From positions 9,176,001 through 9,240,000 of the forward strand of contig OX442322.1 in NCBI GenBank assembly GCA_949358305.1: 64,000 bases of DNA. Reading direction: 5' to 3'. This document shows positions 11,479 to 23,421 of the stretch, one piece after another. The position numbers and the translations under genes were made by a program. How positions within the stretch are numbered: the stretch's first letter is position 1; every line of letters starts with the position of its first letter. The notes under the pieces were generated by a model that was not told the origin of the DNA, made no database searches, and saw nothing but the letters and a program-made list of their open reading frames with translations. The DNA is from Strigamia acuminata. Its lineage: Eukaryota > Arthropoda > Chilopoda > Geophilomorpha > Linotaeniidae.

Positions 11479-13203
11479 GCGTTGCCGGCCAAAGAAGAAG
11501 GAAAGGCAAGGTAGAAAACCGTTGAAGGAATTCCCCATCAAAACCAAGAGAACGGGAAGAAAAAGTATCGAAGCCAAGCTCGACCTTGTAAAAGTCGCAA
11601 AGGCAAAACCATAGACACGAAGGCAAAAAGCTGTAACCTAAACATCCGAGACCTCTAGGAGCGTCCCAGGGTCAAGGGCATCGAAGTCGGATCGCGGCCC
11701 AAAAACACCGGAGAGACGAAAGAAAAGAGAAGTTGCGTTGCGGCGCACTTCCTATCAACAACCAACAAAAACTAAAAGAAACTTAAAACACGAGAGAAGA
11801 AAGAGAAGGGCCGTGCCACGATGACCTAGTCCAGACACCGAGGGGCTACGACGTCGCCAATAGACACGTGGCACACACACAAAATACCTTTAGAAAATCT
11901 GACTGAACGGGTTTTCTAACCGGAACAACGTGAGAACATTGCGGGAGCTTCTCAGAAAGCTCAGTCTGTCAACCCGTAGACAGACGCTCAAACTAATGAA
12001 AGCTAAAAACAGGAAAACGAGAATCCTCGTCAAAGAGGAAGGAAAACTGTCACAAAAGCTCTTGATCGAGCATGGTCTCGCAAGGAACAAGACATGCATG
12101 AAGACTAGAAGAAACTTGGAACGCAAAAAGGAACAAACTTGAGACACGGCAGGCTTCACCGCCTCGTTGTTCTCGAGCCAGCGCTCAAGTAGCAACGTAC
12201 CACGGAAACCTCCGTCCGCCTGAAAACACGAGCTGCGAACTCAAACTTATTAAACTATTAAAGACGACCCTTTTCTAGAAAACAAGAAAAATGCAAAATA
12301 AGGGAATAAATGCGTTGACCCAGACCTATCGTCTGACCAACCACCCAGCATTCGTACGAAGAACTAGAAAATGCCGTCAAGACCTAGGCACCACTCTTTC
12401 GCAAAGAGTGACTAACTAACCACTTACCCAAAGCCATGACCACCTAGCTAACATGATCACGCCAGAAGAAGGAAAAAGAGAACGAGAAAGCATGAAGCTC
12501 AGGCAATGCGAACCATTCACAGCAACTGCCACGCAAAGGCGTTGACCGCACCCTGACTTGACATGAACCCACGAAACCGCTAAGAGCAGAGAATAAAGAA
12601 AAAAGGAAAGACTTAGTCAGATGACTGTGCAAGCCAACTGCGACCTCTTGTCCACAGTGACAATGAAACACGCGCACACTGACCCATCGACCACAACTTT
12701 ATCTAACTAATAAAAGAAAAACGGTTCAATTATCTAAAAAAAAAAACGAGCACGTTCCGTGCAAATAAATACCGGCAAAAACGTCAATATTATCACTAAA
12801 GCTATTGGCCAAGTATGGCCTCACAAGGGAAACTAACAAACTGGAACTGTGAAAACCAGCAAGAATTCCAAAACACTAAACTTTCTGCTTTTTTTTCGAA
12901 GAAGGAATAAGTCCGTACCCAAATAATCCATCCATTTCCTCCCCACGAGAAAAGAAAGGAAAGGGGCCTGCTTCTTTTTGAAGATCAACAGGTGTCAAAC
13001 GATACTGAAAAACGTTGGAAGCAGTGCAACTGCAACCAAATGAAGCGAAGCTACACTTCCTGCACGAAAACTAATCACGTCGTTGAAAAGAAATTAAAGC
13101 CGGTGGCTTTCTTTCAACCGAGCTGCGCTTTACGAATGCGCCTTGAACAAGGAGGTACCCGATGGACTGCACGTCCGCACTCGGGCCACCGTGTAGCCTG
13201 TTG
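11479..13203 (-). other. E-c interior next to its 3' LTR, non-coding
   Basis: Inverted, closely similar copy of E-d 10122 back to about 8412. It holds the conserved 19-nt hairpin CACTCTTTCGCAAAGAGTG at 12392-12410. No frame shows a known protein. It ends at GTTG (13200-13203), the target duplicated by BEL-1. Confidence 0.8.
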
Positions 13204-14663
13204 TGTTGCTAGCAACAAATGGAGTTGTCAAAACGTTTACCGGCTAGGAAGAAAATCTATACATGTGGCAATTTCCTGGAAATACAGACAAAACGTTTTT
13301 AATAATATTCTTGTGTGTTTGAGTTCGAATTTGTCAATTATCTGAATATTTCCCCGTATAAAAGCGTTTGCCATGTGAATTAATTATCTGAAATGTCAAA
13401 ATATTGCTTTGTAAGTTTTTGTTGTCACTTATTAACGTTTTGTGCAAATTTTACCTGTTTCTTGAGTGTTATCTATTTCCAGTTCATTAGTGTAAGCAGT
13501 CCGACAAGCTGGATGCATCTCGCTCAATTCAAATGTGGACTGGAAGAGATCTAACTGTTATTATTAATGTTTAAATGCATTCAGTGCATTTTATCAGTTT
13601 ATTAGCAATTTTCCTACCTTGTTTAATGTCCTGTGTGTCTATTGTGCGCATGTGAGTTCAACACCGCTCGTTTCAGGTGTGAAAACGTCCAAAATGCGTG
13701 CAAATGATCGCCTCCCATGCGTGTCCGCCTCTGGACAGCTGGTAGAAATGTTCCAGGTCCTGTCACGGATTAAAAACCACTTATATTAGTTGTTTGTATG
13801 CCTATTAATTAATTTGTTACCTTAAAATGCCTCTCACTTGTCCTGGAAGGTTAATTGGATTGCTTTTGTGCTCATATGAGCAATCTCTCTCTCCTTGTCC
13901 GCCATTGCTGTGGGCGTGGCTTAAGTGTCTCTGTAAAGATGTATTTAAAATTACCTTTTTGTGGGTTTTATGAGGTATTTGTGAGTAATTGAGCATTTGT
14001 GTAATTAGCAATGTAATAGTATTAAGTTTTATTGCATGATGATAATGCTTTCTGATGTAAATACTGCACTCACTGTAGAGCTGCAATTTGATTGGTAGAA
14101 AACCTCTATATTTATTCTTTTTCTTGTGTTTCATGAATATTTACTAGGATTTAATGCATTTCTAATGGGTTCTTGAATATAGCATCTAAAGATTGATTGT
14201 AAAACTGATTTATTACATTTAATGTAGGTTTTCAGTTGTTAGGCTTAAGCAAATGTACTTGATGCCCTGTACGGTAGTCTATTTGTATCAGATGGTTTAT
14301 TTCCTCCCTTTTTTAGGGACCTAAGGCTTCCTTACTTTCAAGTGCATATGTCCTTATACAATGCTTATGTGATTGCACTTGTTATAGTTTATTGTTTTAA
14401 GTGTAACTGCTTTGTTTCTGCTCTCGCGCTGCATTGTATCTGTGTTATTCATGTTTTCAATGATATTAAACGATGTTTATTTTTACTCCCGTGGATTTTA
14501 ACAGAATGAGTGAGGAGTAAAAACTCCTTGTTTCCTCCAAAGTACCTGCTGTTCTGGATGCCTGACAGATGGACATTGAATCTTCAAAGCCACTATACAA
14601 AATCAGCGGTCAAAAAGAAGGTCCTTAGTTTCATAATTGGCCCAGCCCAGGCCAGTTGCAACA
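13204..14663 (+). repeat. 5' LTR of BEL-1
   Basis: 1460 bp, opens with the 14-bp perfect palindrome TGTTGCTAGCAACA and ends GTTGCAACA. A TATAAAAG at 13357-13364 is the best promoter candidate. Confidence 0.93.
13357..13364 (+). promoter_or_regulatory. Candidate TATA box in the BEL-1 LTR
   Basis: TATAAAAG in a GC-flanked context (CCCCG before, CG after), 153 bp into the LTR. Copied at 61087-61094. Confidence 0.4.
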
Positions 14664-14667
14664 TTTT

Positions 14668-14686
14668 TGGTCCCAGTGACCAGGAT
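14668..14686 (+). promoter_or_regulatory. Primer-binding site of BEL-1, tRNA-His type
   Basis: TGGTCCCAGTGACCAGGAT, 4 nt after the LTR. It equals the complement of an arthropod-type tRNA-His 3' end (TGGTGCCGTGACCAGGAT) with one substitution and one inserted A. Confidence 0.7.
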
Positions 14687-14881
14687 ACTTCGTGTCATCG
14701 CGAATTCGAGTCTGTGCCAGGTTTATTGTGTGATTTATGATTTGCTCTCATTTCAAGTGACAAGCATCAGTGCTTTTTGTATGCGTGTCGTCCGTGCGCC
14801 GTTGTACGCCTGTATTTCCGGTCAGTTGCGGTCACGTATCTTGTGAAAGTGCCAAAAGGTGTGTTTCAAGTGCATCAGGTG

Positions 14882-16387
14882 TGTTGCGAGCAAGGACGCA
14901 ACAAAAAGATTAGAAGACTCGCGTTTCACCTCTGAAAATGGTAGAAGATCTTTTTAATTTTAGTCCATAGTTTTGACCATGAGTTTGGGACATATCTGAG
15001 ATGTCCAGTTGCCGGTTTTGACCGACGGTCGCATGCAGAGCAGACCTCGGCGGTTGTCGTGTTGTCGATCGCACCTGGAATTGGTCAGGGGATATGTCTT
15101 TGATCGTTTTGTGGTTGTTTTAGTATTTGTTATTAGTTGTTTACCTCTGTTATTTGCTTTTGAGACGTTTTTGTGTTCGGTTCGGGTTCCAGTACACTTG
15201 TGAATGAGCTGAGTGTATATTCTCAGCATAATCGCCATAGCATAGGTCAACTGGATTCAGGAAACTGTGTATTTATTAGTTTTAAAGAGGTTTTACATAT
15301 TGTTTTGACGGTTGCTAACCTTTGCTGGATGTTTTAGTGTTTTGATGCTCATTGGAGACGTGGGACAGCAAGAAACAAACGGTTTTGGGTGTCCTTGGCA
15401 TTTGAGTGCACATGAGCGCATTGGGATCGTGTTCGGGAGAGAGAGAGACCAGGAAACGCCTCGTTTGGCTTCCCTGCAACGTCCCCACACTGAGTTTGGA
15501 AGTCCCAGCGCTGTTGTCATGCCTTGGTCGACCCTGGAAGTCTGTTTGACTCGTTTCTGCTCTCATTCACGGCAGTTAGCAACTGCCTGGCCGCCATTTT
15601 GGAAAGGAGCGGTTCTCTTTGTGTTTGAGCACTGCTGGGAGATTTTCCTAGAACATAGCAAGCTGGGTAGCAATATTTATTTTAATACTTTGTGATTTTA
15701 TAGAAGTGTTTTAACTGTACATTTGTTAATTTCACTTAACTTTACAAACAAGTGCAGAGATGAGTATTGAGGTAGGCTGCCTTGCCATTGGTTGTTAATC
15801 TTCTTTTTGCTTTGTTAATTGTTAAGTATATTTTAGATTGAGTTTTGCCTTGGTTTCATTGCTTTATTTTGTCTAAATTCTATTTATGTTTTAAGAACAA
15901 ATGTACATAGGTTTTAAGCTATTTTAGTTCAGATTGAATTACGCCATTGTTGCATCATTGCATTGTAGCTTGTTGTTGCTATGATTTAGTTGCTAGGCGC
16001 ACTGTTGTTAGAGTAGGTTGCTAAAGAAGCAATAGTTGTTATCTGTTGTTAAGAATAAAGCCAGTTGATGTGTTTTTACTCTGCTTTGGGTGAATCATTT
16101 CTGATCTGGTTTTCTGCTACAAGAAACATGATAATGAGTGAGTAGAGAGTTTTGCATGCTCTCCTCCTCACTGAAGGCACAAGGTTTTTTCCCCAGTATC
16201 CAGAGAGCTGCTTTAATCACTTCAACTAAATGCAGTTGGGCCTAATTTCTCCAGATGCATTTAGGCCTACAACTTGGGCTGAGAATTCAACTTGTTTCAT
16301 CATCCACTATACAGTCTCGGGCGGTTTCCAGAGTTTGGTGACCAATTCGCCAGTCTTTTCCTGTGAGATCCAAGGTTGTTTGCTACA
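14882..16387 (+). repeat. 5' LTR of LARD-3
   Basis: 1506 bp, begins with an inverted repeat TGTTGCG...CGCAACA (14882-14903, 8-nt loop), ends GCTACA. Candidate polyadenylation signal AATAAA at 16054-16059. Confidence 0.93.
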
Positions 16388-16400
16388 GGGAGCTGTTTTT

Positions 16401-16420
16401 TGGTGCCGTGATTCCAGGAT
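16401..16420 (+). promoter_or_regulatory. Primer-binding site of LARD-3, tRNA-His
   Basis: TGGTGCCGTGATTCCAGGAT. The first 11 bases match the complement of the tRNA-His 3' end exactly; after a short insertion CCAGGAT matches too. It lies 13 nt after the LTR, further than in the other families. Confidence 0.75.
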
Positions 16421-16609
16421 TTCGTGCGCGTGTGTACAGCGCGCATGGAAAAGAGGTCATTTGGACGTTCAGCAAGTGATTCAAGTGGTTTGGTGCGTGC
16501 CAGTTGGTTCGTTTGTGCAGCTGGTTCTGTGAGCGACCTGCATCAAGTGCGCACGCCAGAGAGTCACGTGAGAGCGGCCATTGACGTCCTGAGTCTGCCA
16601 AGTCGTCAA

Positions 16610-16618
16610 CACAACGCA
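16610..16618 (+). promoter_or_regulatory. CACAACGCA box in LARD-3
   Basis: Conserved nonamer followed by ATG, about 210 nt from the primer site, the shortest distance of the five copies. Confidence 0.6.
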
Positions 16619-16659
16619 ATGTGCAAGTTGGACAGCTGCCTGAAGAAGAAGAACATTTA

Positions 16660-19600
16660 GTTGTTTATGCTTAGTGTTTTTGGTGGGCTGTTACTGGGTG
16701 ATTGGTTGTGCCCTCTTGGGGGGAGGATAGTGTGTACATTTTTTTGCTTTGTAATTTTACTTTAAGTGCGTTTTGACTCCATTATAACTGCTTTAAGCAG
16801 GGGAGTTTTTTCTTGTTTGATTTAAGTTAGTTTAAGTGTTGGCTCACCTGTTGTTGAGTTTACACAAGAGTCAGTCATGTTGGGCGGGACATTACAGTTG
16901 TCTTTGATTCTTAGAACTTCCAATATGCGCTTTGTCATCAAGTGGTCGACAGTGAAGGGCGACGCAAGGTTTTGGTCTCATCAGGCGAGATGGAGATGCA
17001 TGCAGCTGTGGTTTCCACACGTCAAGCACGATGATTCCACATCTGCACAGCGCCTGAACTGTCCAAGATGTAGGTTGACTGTTGGTTGGCGCAGACGGGC
17101 CAAGGGACAAGTCACCCAGCTGTACAGGAAGGTGGACGCTTGCCATCAGAGCAGAGGAGAAAGCAGCTTGTTTGGTCAAGTTTCGTCATTGAAAGGGAGC
17201 CCACAGTTCGGGCCCAAGATCGAGAGTACAAGTCACAATGTTGAGAAAAAGAGTGCCAATCAGCAAAGACGAATCATATCACCAGCCAAGACAAGCTCAA
17301 GGAGCTGGACAATGGTTGCTTGACTGCAGCAAAGTTTCAAGCCAATTCGTCTTTTTTCTTTTGTTCTTTGTTAGTAGTTTAAGTAAAAGAATTTTGTTAA
17401 GTTTAAGAGTTGATTAAGTTTGTGCGGTCAGTTCTATTGTGAACTGCGAGGGTTTCGGACTGCTGCGGAGCCGCCAGGTTTGAGGCTTGTTGGAAAGAGG
17501 TCCCGCGCTCGTTTGCTTGGTTTTTTGGTTGTCGCAAGCGAGTGGTCGCTCCTTCTCCTTTAATACACTCAGCCTGCTATTTGGGTTGTGTGGGAGAGTG
17601 GAGGCGAGGGATTCCGCCTCAAAGGGCTGCCGTGTTTGTCCGACAACCTTTCAGTGGGCTGACCACCCGTAGAAGTGTTTTGAGTCTGTTTTGGGGAATT
17701 TCCGCGTTATTTCGCAGTTTTTAAGCAAGTTTTGGTGTGTGAGGTTTTTAGAATTACCTGTGCGTGGGTTGAGATAAGAGAAGCCACACTAGCTGTTTGG
17801 AAAGAGAAGGCGGAAAGTTAGAAATCAGTCCTCCAATCAGTTTCATTTTGTGATAAAAGGTTTTTTGAGAAGTTACTGCTAAGAATTTGTAGACGTTCCC
17901 ACTGCCAGCTTGTTGTACCTTTAGTTTGTGATTGGAGTAAGCTCGTTTTTTCGGTTGTTTTTTGGGATTTAGGGCAGAACGACTGCTTTAAGCAAGCCAA
18001 ATCTCGTTTTAGTGCGTCCACAATTTGGTTAAGATGTTTGGATACGTTACTGGGTTCGTCATTATTTTTCTTAGTGTAAACCTTTTAGTTATAAGTTAGT
18101 TTTCAGAGTTTTGGAGAAAATTGCTTGTTAAGTTCGCAGCCACCAAGCCTCTTTGCGAGGGCGCTTGTGGATCAGTTGGGTGGGTACCCCCTTTTTTGGA
18201 AAGTTAGTCACTGTATGGTGGGGCTTGTTCAGGGTGAAACGACCGCCCATTAGAGTCAGTCTTTCAAATTCGAGACAATTGATGATAGTAAGTGCAGTCT
18301 CCACCTTGCACATTGTGTGGTTGGAAGGGGTATAAGGGCGCTTAATTGATCAGATCAGGGTTGTAAGAGCATTTTTCGAGACTCCACAGTTGTAGAATTT
18401 AGATATTAGAGGTTAACAGTCTTTAAATTTATTTTTATTGAAAGTTGTCTCTATAAGAAATAGAAAGTTACATATTCGGGTTTTTTTGTGCGATTAGTTG
18501 ACCTGCTTGTTCGAGCACCCATTTGGCACTAGGCCATTTGCGGTTGGCGGAGCAGAGTGCCGCATTGACGAATGGAACAATGGTTGGTCAGCAAAGCCAG
18601 CGAGAGAGGTAGTGTTTGAGGATGTTGTAGAATTTCATTTTTGGAAAGAGAAACTCAGCACTTCTCTCTCTTTTGAAGACTTGTTGTTCCTGCGGTTTAA
18701 GTTAAGATAGTTTTCCGAATTTGTTTCTTAGGGAATTTAGTTATAGCATAGTTAAGTAGTCCACTCACAATGGATTCCAGTGTTGTCCCACACTCAGTTC
18801 TTGGATACATTCTGGGACTGGGGTTCAAAGGGCCAAGGCCTATTGCCTTGCAGTCAGAGTGGCAGTAGGAGAAGAAAGAGGACAATAAGCCCCGTTGGTT
18901 CGGATTAAGGTTAGAAAGAGCCAAAGAGAGATAAGTCTTATTTGTCAAAACAGAAAAGAGAGGTTGTTGAAGTACGTCGATAGGGCGGGGCGTTCGTCAG
19001 TCAACCCTCAAATTCCCAAAGCAGCCTCGTGACGTTGCAATGTGTAACGTGATAAGCATGAGAGATCTCGTTACAAGAGTCGCGTTGGATAGGGAATTAG
19101 CATTAACATGTGAGTGTTGAGTTAAGAGTCACTTGCATAGGTTCATTTTTGCACTGCTAACCAAAGTCAGTCGAACTGAACAATAGAAAAAGGGCTTTAG
19201 TCGGTTAACAGTTGGTCCGTCGAACCCCGAGTTGAAAAAAAAAAACGTTTAGTTGGTTAACGGTGGCCCAACAAACCCAAAGAAAAAGGCTTTAGTTGGT
19301 TAACGGTGGCCCAACAAACCCAAAGAAAAAGGCTTTAGTTGGTTAACGGTGGCCCAACAAACCCATAGAAAAAGCAATTAGAGAGTCTTAAGCGGATGAT
19401 AGTTAAGTCCGTCAGACTTAAGCAATTAAGAGGTTTTTTAAGCGGATGATAGTTCAGCCAGTCAGGCTTAAGCGAATTGGAGGTTCTTAAGCAATTGATA
19501 GTTCAGTCTATCAGGCTTAAGCAAGCACTTTTGTGCAAGCATTAGGGTTAGTGAAAGGTTAGGAGCCCAGAAGCAGAGTTCTTTCACTTTCTCGGTTGTT

Positions 19601-21887
19601 CAAGGACAGGGTACACTCGCCCTTAGTGACAAGGTGCGAGTCCAACAACCTTGATGTGAGAAAGGGCCAGGGATTCTATATTCTTTTCTCTTTTATGCAG
19701 AGCCAGGCGCTCCTTTTTTAGGTTTAGTTTCGTATACTCACTCAGGGTGCATGGGGTAAAGTTCTTGAGGGTCCTCGTCAGTCGGGGCATGGTTTCGGTC
19801 TCGCGGGGGATGGAACGGAACAGTTTTTTGAGCGTGTCGGTTCTCTGGTGGACACTCGTGTTATTGGACCCAATACACGAGGAGCTAATCGGTTTTAGAG
19901 GGTGAGCTTCTTCACCATACTTTAATTCCTGTTGCTCACGTTCTCCTGAGCTTCTGCGCACTGTTCAACTTTCAGTCTTGTCCATTGCTCCTCCGAGATA
20001 GGCAGTAAGCTTTGCCTTGGTACTTAGATTGTGCAAGGAAGTCTTCTCCTCCTTTGGATCCGGGTTTCTTTTACCTATGCACGAAATTGAGTCAGTTAAT
20101 TCGTCAAATGCGTCAAGCATTGGGAGATGTGCGATCAAGGTTGAGCGGATCGCAACTTGTTTTCACGCCCCCTCCTACCCAAAGTTTTGAGCACAGAAGC
20201 ACAAGTGTTTTGGCTGAACACAGGTGCACAACTGTTTTTTTTGGGGTTCCTGAGAGAAAAGGTCGAGGGTTAGATCTAAAGAGTAAGTCGTGATTTCGAG
20301 TTCCCTTGGGCTAGCTTCCGATAGGAGGACGTAGAGGCGACGATATAGTAGAAATTAGTAATTAGTCTTTTTTTTTTTAGTGTTTGAGTTCAGAGCTTTT
20401 TGCGACGAGTCTGACGGTCACACGTCCATGGGGTTTGGGTTAGTGGCGTGTCAGATACTCGCGGAAGTCTTCTGAAACAAAAGCTTAGTTAGTCAAAGGT
20501 TAGTTAATTCATAGTTTTTACCTTTAAAAAGTGGTTTTCTCTCACAAAGAAATCCACAGGTGTTGTTTTTTCCAAGCTTTTTTGGCTCTGGCATTAGTGG
20601 TTTAAACGCCGTGGCAGCTTTCTTTTTCTGTCGGGAGGAAAATGGGTTATGATAGAAAGGAAGGTTTAGCTGAGATATTAGCCAGAGAGAAGGTCGAATT
20701 GAAGAGAAAGCATTGAGGATAATTCGCGGTGTCAGGGGATACCCCTAGTTTTTTGTTAAAAAAGGGAATTATGTGTTGTGCTCTTAGATTCAAATTTTTG
20801 GCTTGTCTTGCGTTAGTTTAGCAGAGCCCTGCTTGTAGTAGAAAAAAAATGAGAAAAGATTTTGTACTAGTAGTCGGGTGGGGCACGATTGAAGTTACCT
20901 GTCTTAAATTTAAGTGGCCGCTTCTCGTTGTGAGAGTTCTAGAGAGGTTTGAATGGAGATTTCACTAAGGGAGGGGTTTCGTTTTCTGCAATGTCAACGG
21001 GTAACTGTTTTTAAAAGTGAGCACAATTTTCTTAATTTTTCAAGTGTATTTAGACTGGGGGTGTGTTCTTTGACATTGCGCGTTATTGGTTCCAATTGGT
21101 TTTTTGGTTCATTACACAGTTTAGTTTAGTTCTTTCTAGTTGAAGATATTTTAGTTTAAAGGAAATTGGGCACGAGTTTACCTTTGCGGTGAGTTGCCGC
21201 CTGATTGGACGGTCGATGGCTTGGCTGATTGTTTGTCATCAAGTCGTGAGTTGATCGCCTGTTTAGGTTGGTCGCTTGGTGTCCCAACGGTGAATTGGTT
21301 GTCTTTGTTTAGTTAGATAGGAATTTTCTTTAGCTTTCTGCGGCATTTTCGTTTCAGTTTGATGTCAACTTTGGCAGGCTTCCTGATTGGATCAATGGCT
21401 GAGCTCAGGTGCTTGCGTGCGTCGGTGTCTTTAGAAGCGAATTTTGTCTGAGGATTCAAACTACCTCTTAAAGGAAGTGTATGAGAAGTAGGTTTGTTAA
21501 TTTAGCTTTAAGGTTATTCGTGGTTTAGTGGTGTCTTGTCTTTGACTGACCCCCTTGGTTGTGGGTCTCAGTTTCCCAAGGTTGACTGCAGGTCAATCTT
21601 TATGGGAGAGACAAGCTCCTTTTTTTTTGTGATTGTTAGTCGTTTCTTTGTATTACGGGTTGCAAGTTAGAGTTCTGTTATTTTGCAGTATGCCTAGGGT
21701 CTTCTCGTCTCAAGGGACCCGCTCCTGTTCGTGTTAATGTATTGTTAACAGAAGAGTCAATATATTTTCGTTTGGGAAAAGGGGTTCTATGATTCGTTGT
21801 GGATTCTTGCCAAAAGATATAGGCAAGGTGAAAGTCAAGCTGCTCGGTCTTTTCTTCTTGGGTGCGGTTCCTTCAGGGCGGCTGCTC
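16660..21887 (+). other. LARD-3 interior, no recognisable gene
   Basis: About 5.2 kb of T/G-rich sequence. The longest frame (16877-17323, 148 codons, plus) shows no domain I know. The only striking structure is the hairpin array at 19195-19525. No remnant of gag, protease, kinase or RT was seen. Confidence 0.65.
19195..19525 (+). repeat. Array of seven hairpin-forming repeats
   Basis: Units 2-4 (from 19248, 19291 and 19334, 43-bp period) are near-identical copies of TTTAGTTGGTTAACGGTGGC followed by CCAACAAACCC; GTTGG pairs with CCAAC. Units 5-7 (about 19386-19423, 19435-19473, 19496-19522) share another stem, CTTAAGC...GCTTAAG. In unit 7 the stem is extended by TGATAG/CTATCA. Unit 1 (from 19195) is a diverged first-type copy. 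RNA structure is inferred from the inverted repeats. Confidence 0.75.
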
Positions 21888-21911
21888 TCTTCCTTTTTCG
21901 GCCGGGAGCGA
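21888..21911 (+). promoter_or_regulatory. Pyrimidine tract and GGCCGG motif before the LARD-3 3' LTR
   Basis: TCTTCCTTTTTCGGCCGGGA then GCGA, directly before the LTR. Same signature as BEL-1, BEL-TK and E. Confidence 0.55.
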
Positions 21912-23417
21912 TGTTGCGAGCAAGGACGCAACAAAAAGATTAGAAGACTCGCGTTTCACCTCTGAAAATGGTAGAAGATCTTTTTAATTTTAGTCCATAG
22001 TTTTGACCATGAGTTTGGGACATATCTGAGATGTCCAGTTGCCGGTTTTGACCGACGGTCGCATGCAGAGCAGACCTCGGCGGTTGTCGTGTTGTCGATC
22101 GCACCTGGAATTGGTCAGGGGATATGTCTTTGATCGTTTTGTGGTTGTTTTAGTATTTGTTATTAGTTGTTTACCTCTGTTATTTGCTTTTGAGACGTTT
22201 TTGTGTTCGGTTCGGGTTCCAGTACACTTGTGAATGAGCTGAGTGTATATTCTCAGCATAATCGCCATAGCATAGGTCAACTGGATTCAGGAAACTGTGT
22301 ATTTATTAGTTTTAAAGAGGTTTTACATATTGTTTTGACGGTTGCTAACCTTTGCTGGATGTTTTAGTGTTTTGATGCTCATTGGAGACGTGGGACAGCA
22401 AGAAACAAACGGTTTTGGGTGTCCTTGGCATTTGAGTGCACATGAGCGCATTGGGATCGTGTTCGGGAGAGAGAGAGACCAGGAAACGCCTCGTTTGGCT
22501 TCCCTGCAACGTCCCCACACTGAGTTTGGAAGTCCCAGCGCTGTTGTCATGCCTTGGTCGACCCTGGAAGTCTGTTTGACTCGTTTCTGCTCTCATTCAC
22601 GGCAGTTAGCAACTGCCTGGCCGCCATTTTGGAAAGGAGCGGTTCTCTTTGTGTTTGAGCACTGCTGGGAGATTTTCCTAGAACATAGCAAGCTGGGTAG
22701 CAATATTTATTTTAATACTTTGTGATTTTATAGAAGTGTTTTAACTGTACATTTGTTAATTTCACTTAACTTTACAAACAAGTGCAGAGATGAGTATTGA
22801 GGTAGGCTGCCTTGCCATTGGTTGTTAATCTTCTTTTTGCTTTGTTAATTGTTAAGTATATTTTAGATTGAGTTTTGCCTTGGTTTCATTGCTTTATTTT
22901 GTCTAAATTCTATTTATGTTTTAAGAACAAATGTACATAGGTTTTAAGCTATTTTAGTTCAGATTGAATTACGCCATTGTTGCATCATTGCATTGTAGCT
23001 TGTTGTTGCTATGATTTAGTTGCTAGGCGCACTGTTGTTAGAGTAGGTTGCTAAAAAAGCAATAGTTGTTATCTGTTGTTAAGAATAAAGCCAGTTGATG
23101 TGTTTTTACTCTGCTTTGGGTGAATCATTTCTGATCTGGTTTTCTGCTACAAGAAACATGATAATGAGTGAGTAGAGAGTTTTGCATGCTCTCCTCCTCA
23201 CTGAAGGCACAAGGTTTTTTCCCCAGTATCCAGAGAGCTGCTTTAATCACTTCAACTAAATGCAGTTGGGCCTAATTTCTCCAGATGCATTTAGGCCTAC
23301 AACTTGGGCTGAGAATTCAACTTGTTTCATCATCCACTATACAGTCTCGGGCGGTTTCCAGAGTTTGGTGACCAATTCGCCAGTCTTTTCCTGTGAGATC
23401 CAAGGTTGTTTGCTACA
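21912..23417 (+). repeat. 3' LTR of LARD-3
   Basis: 1506 bp, one difference from the 5' LTR noticed. AATAAA at 23084-23089. Followed by the TSD GGTG. Confidence 0.93.
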
Positions 23418-23421
23418 GGTG

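Larger units (their letters stand above)
14882..23417 (+). mobile_element. LARD-3: large non-coding LTR element with 1506-bp LTRs
   Basis: LTRs at 14882-16387 and 21912-23417 are both 1506 bp; I saw one difference (16026 G, 23056 A). TSD GGTG (14878-14881, 23418-23421). The 5.5-kb interior has a tRNA-His-like primer site, the CACAACGCA box, a hairpin array (19195-19525) and the pyrimidine/GGCCGG motif, but no gag or pol. It is inserted in the BEL-1 leader. The layout is that of a large retrotransposon derivative relying on another element's proteins; a BEL/Pao helper is inferred from the shared signals. Confidence 0.93.

Noticed and set aside
1-13203. A foldback DNA transposon made of long inverted arms
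   Set aside because: The arms are separate LTR elements in opposite orientation: LTR pairs, primer sites and the CCCC duplication of E-d explain the symmetry.
15312-15695. 127-codon frame in the LARD-3 LTR (repeated at 22342-22725)
   Set aside because: Duplicated only because it is in the LTR; several overlapping frames on both strands and no recognisable domain.
19195-19525. CRISPR-like array
   Set aside because: Units are adjacent hairpin repeats with no regular unique spacers, inside an animal LTR element.
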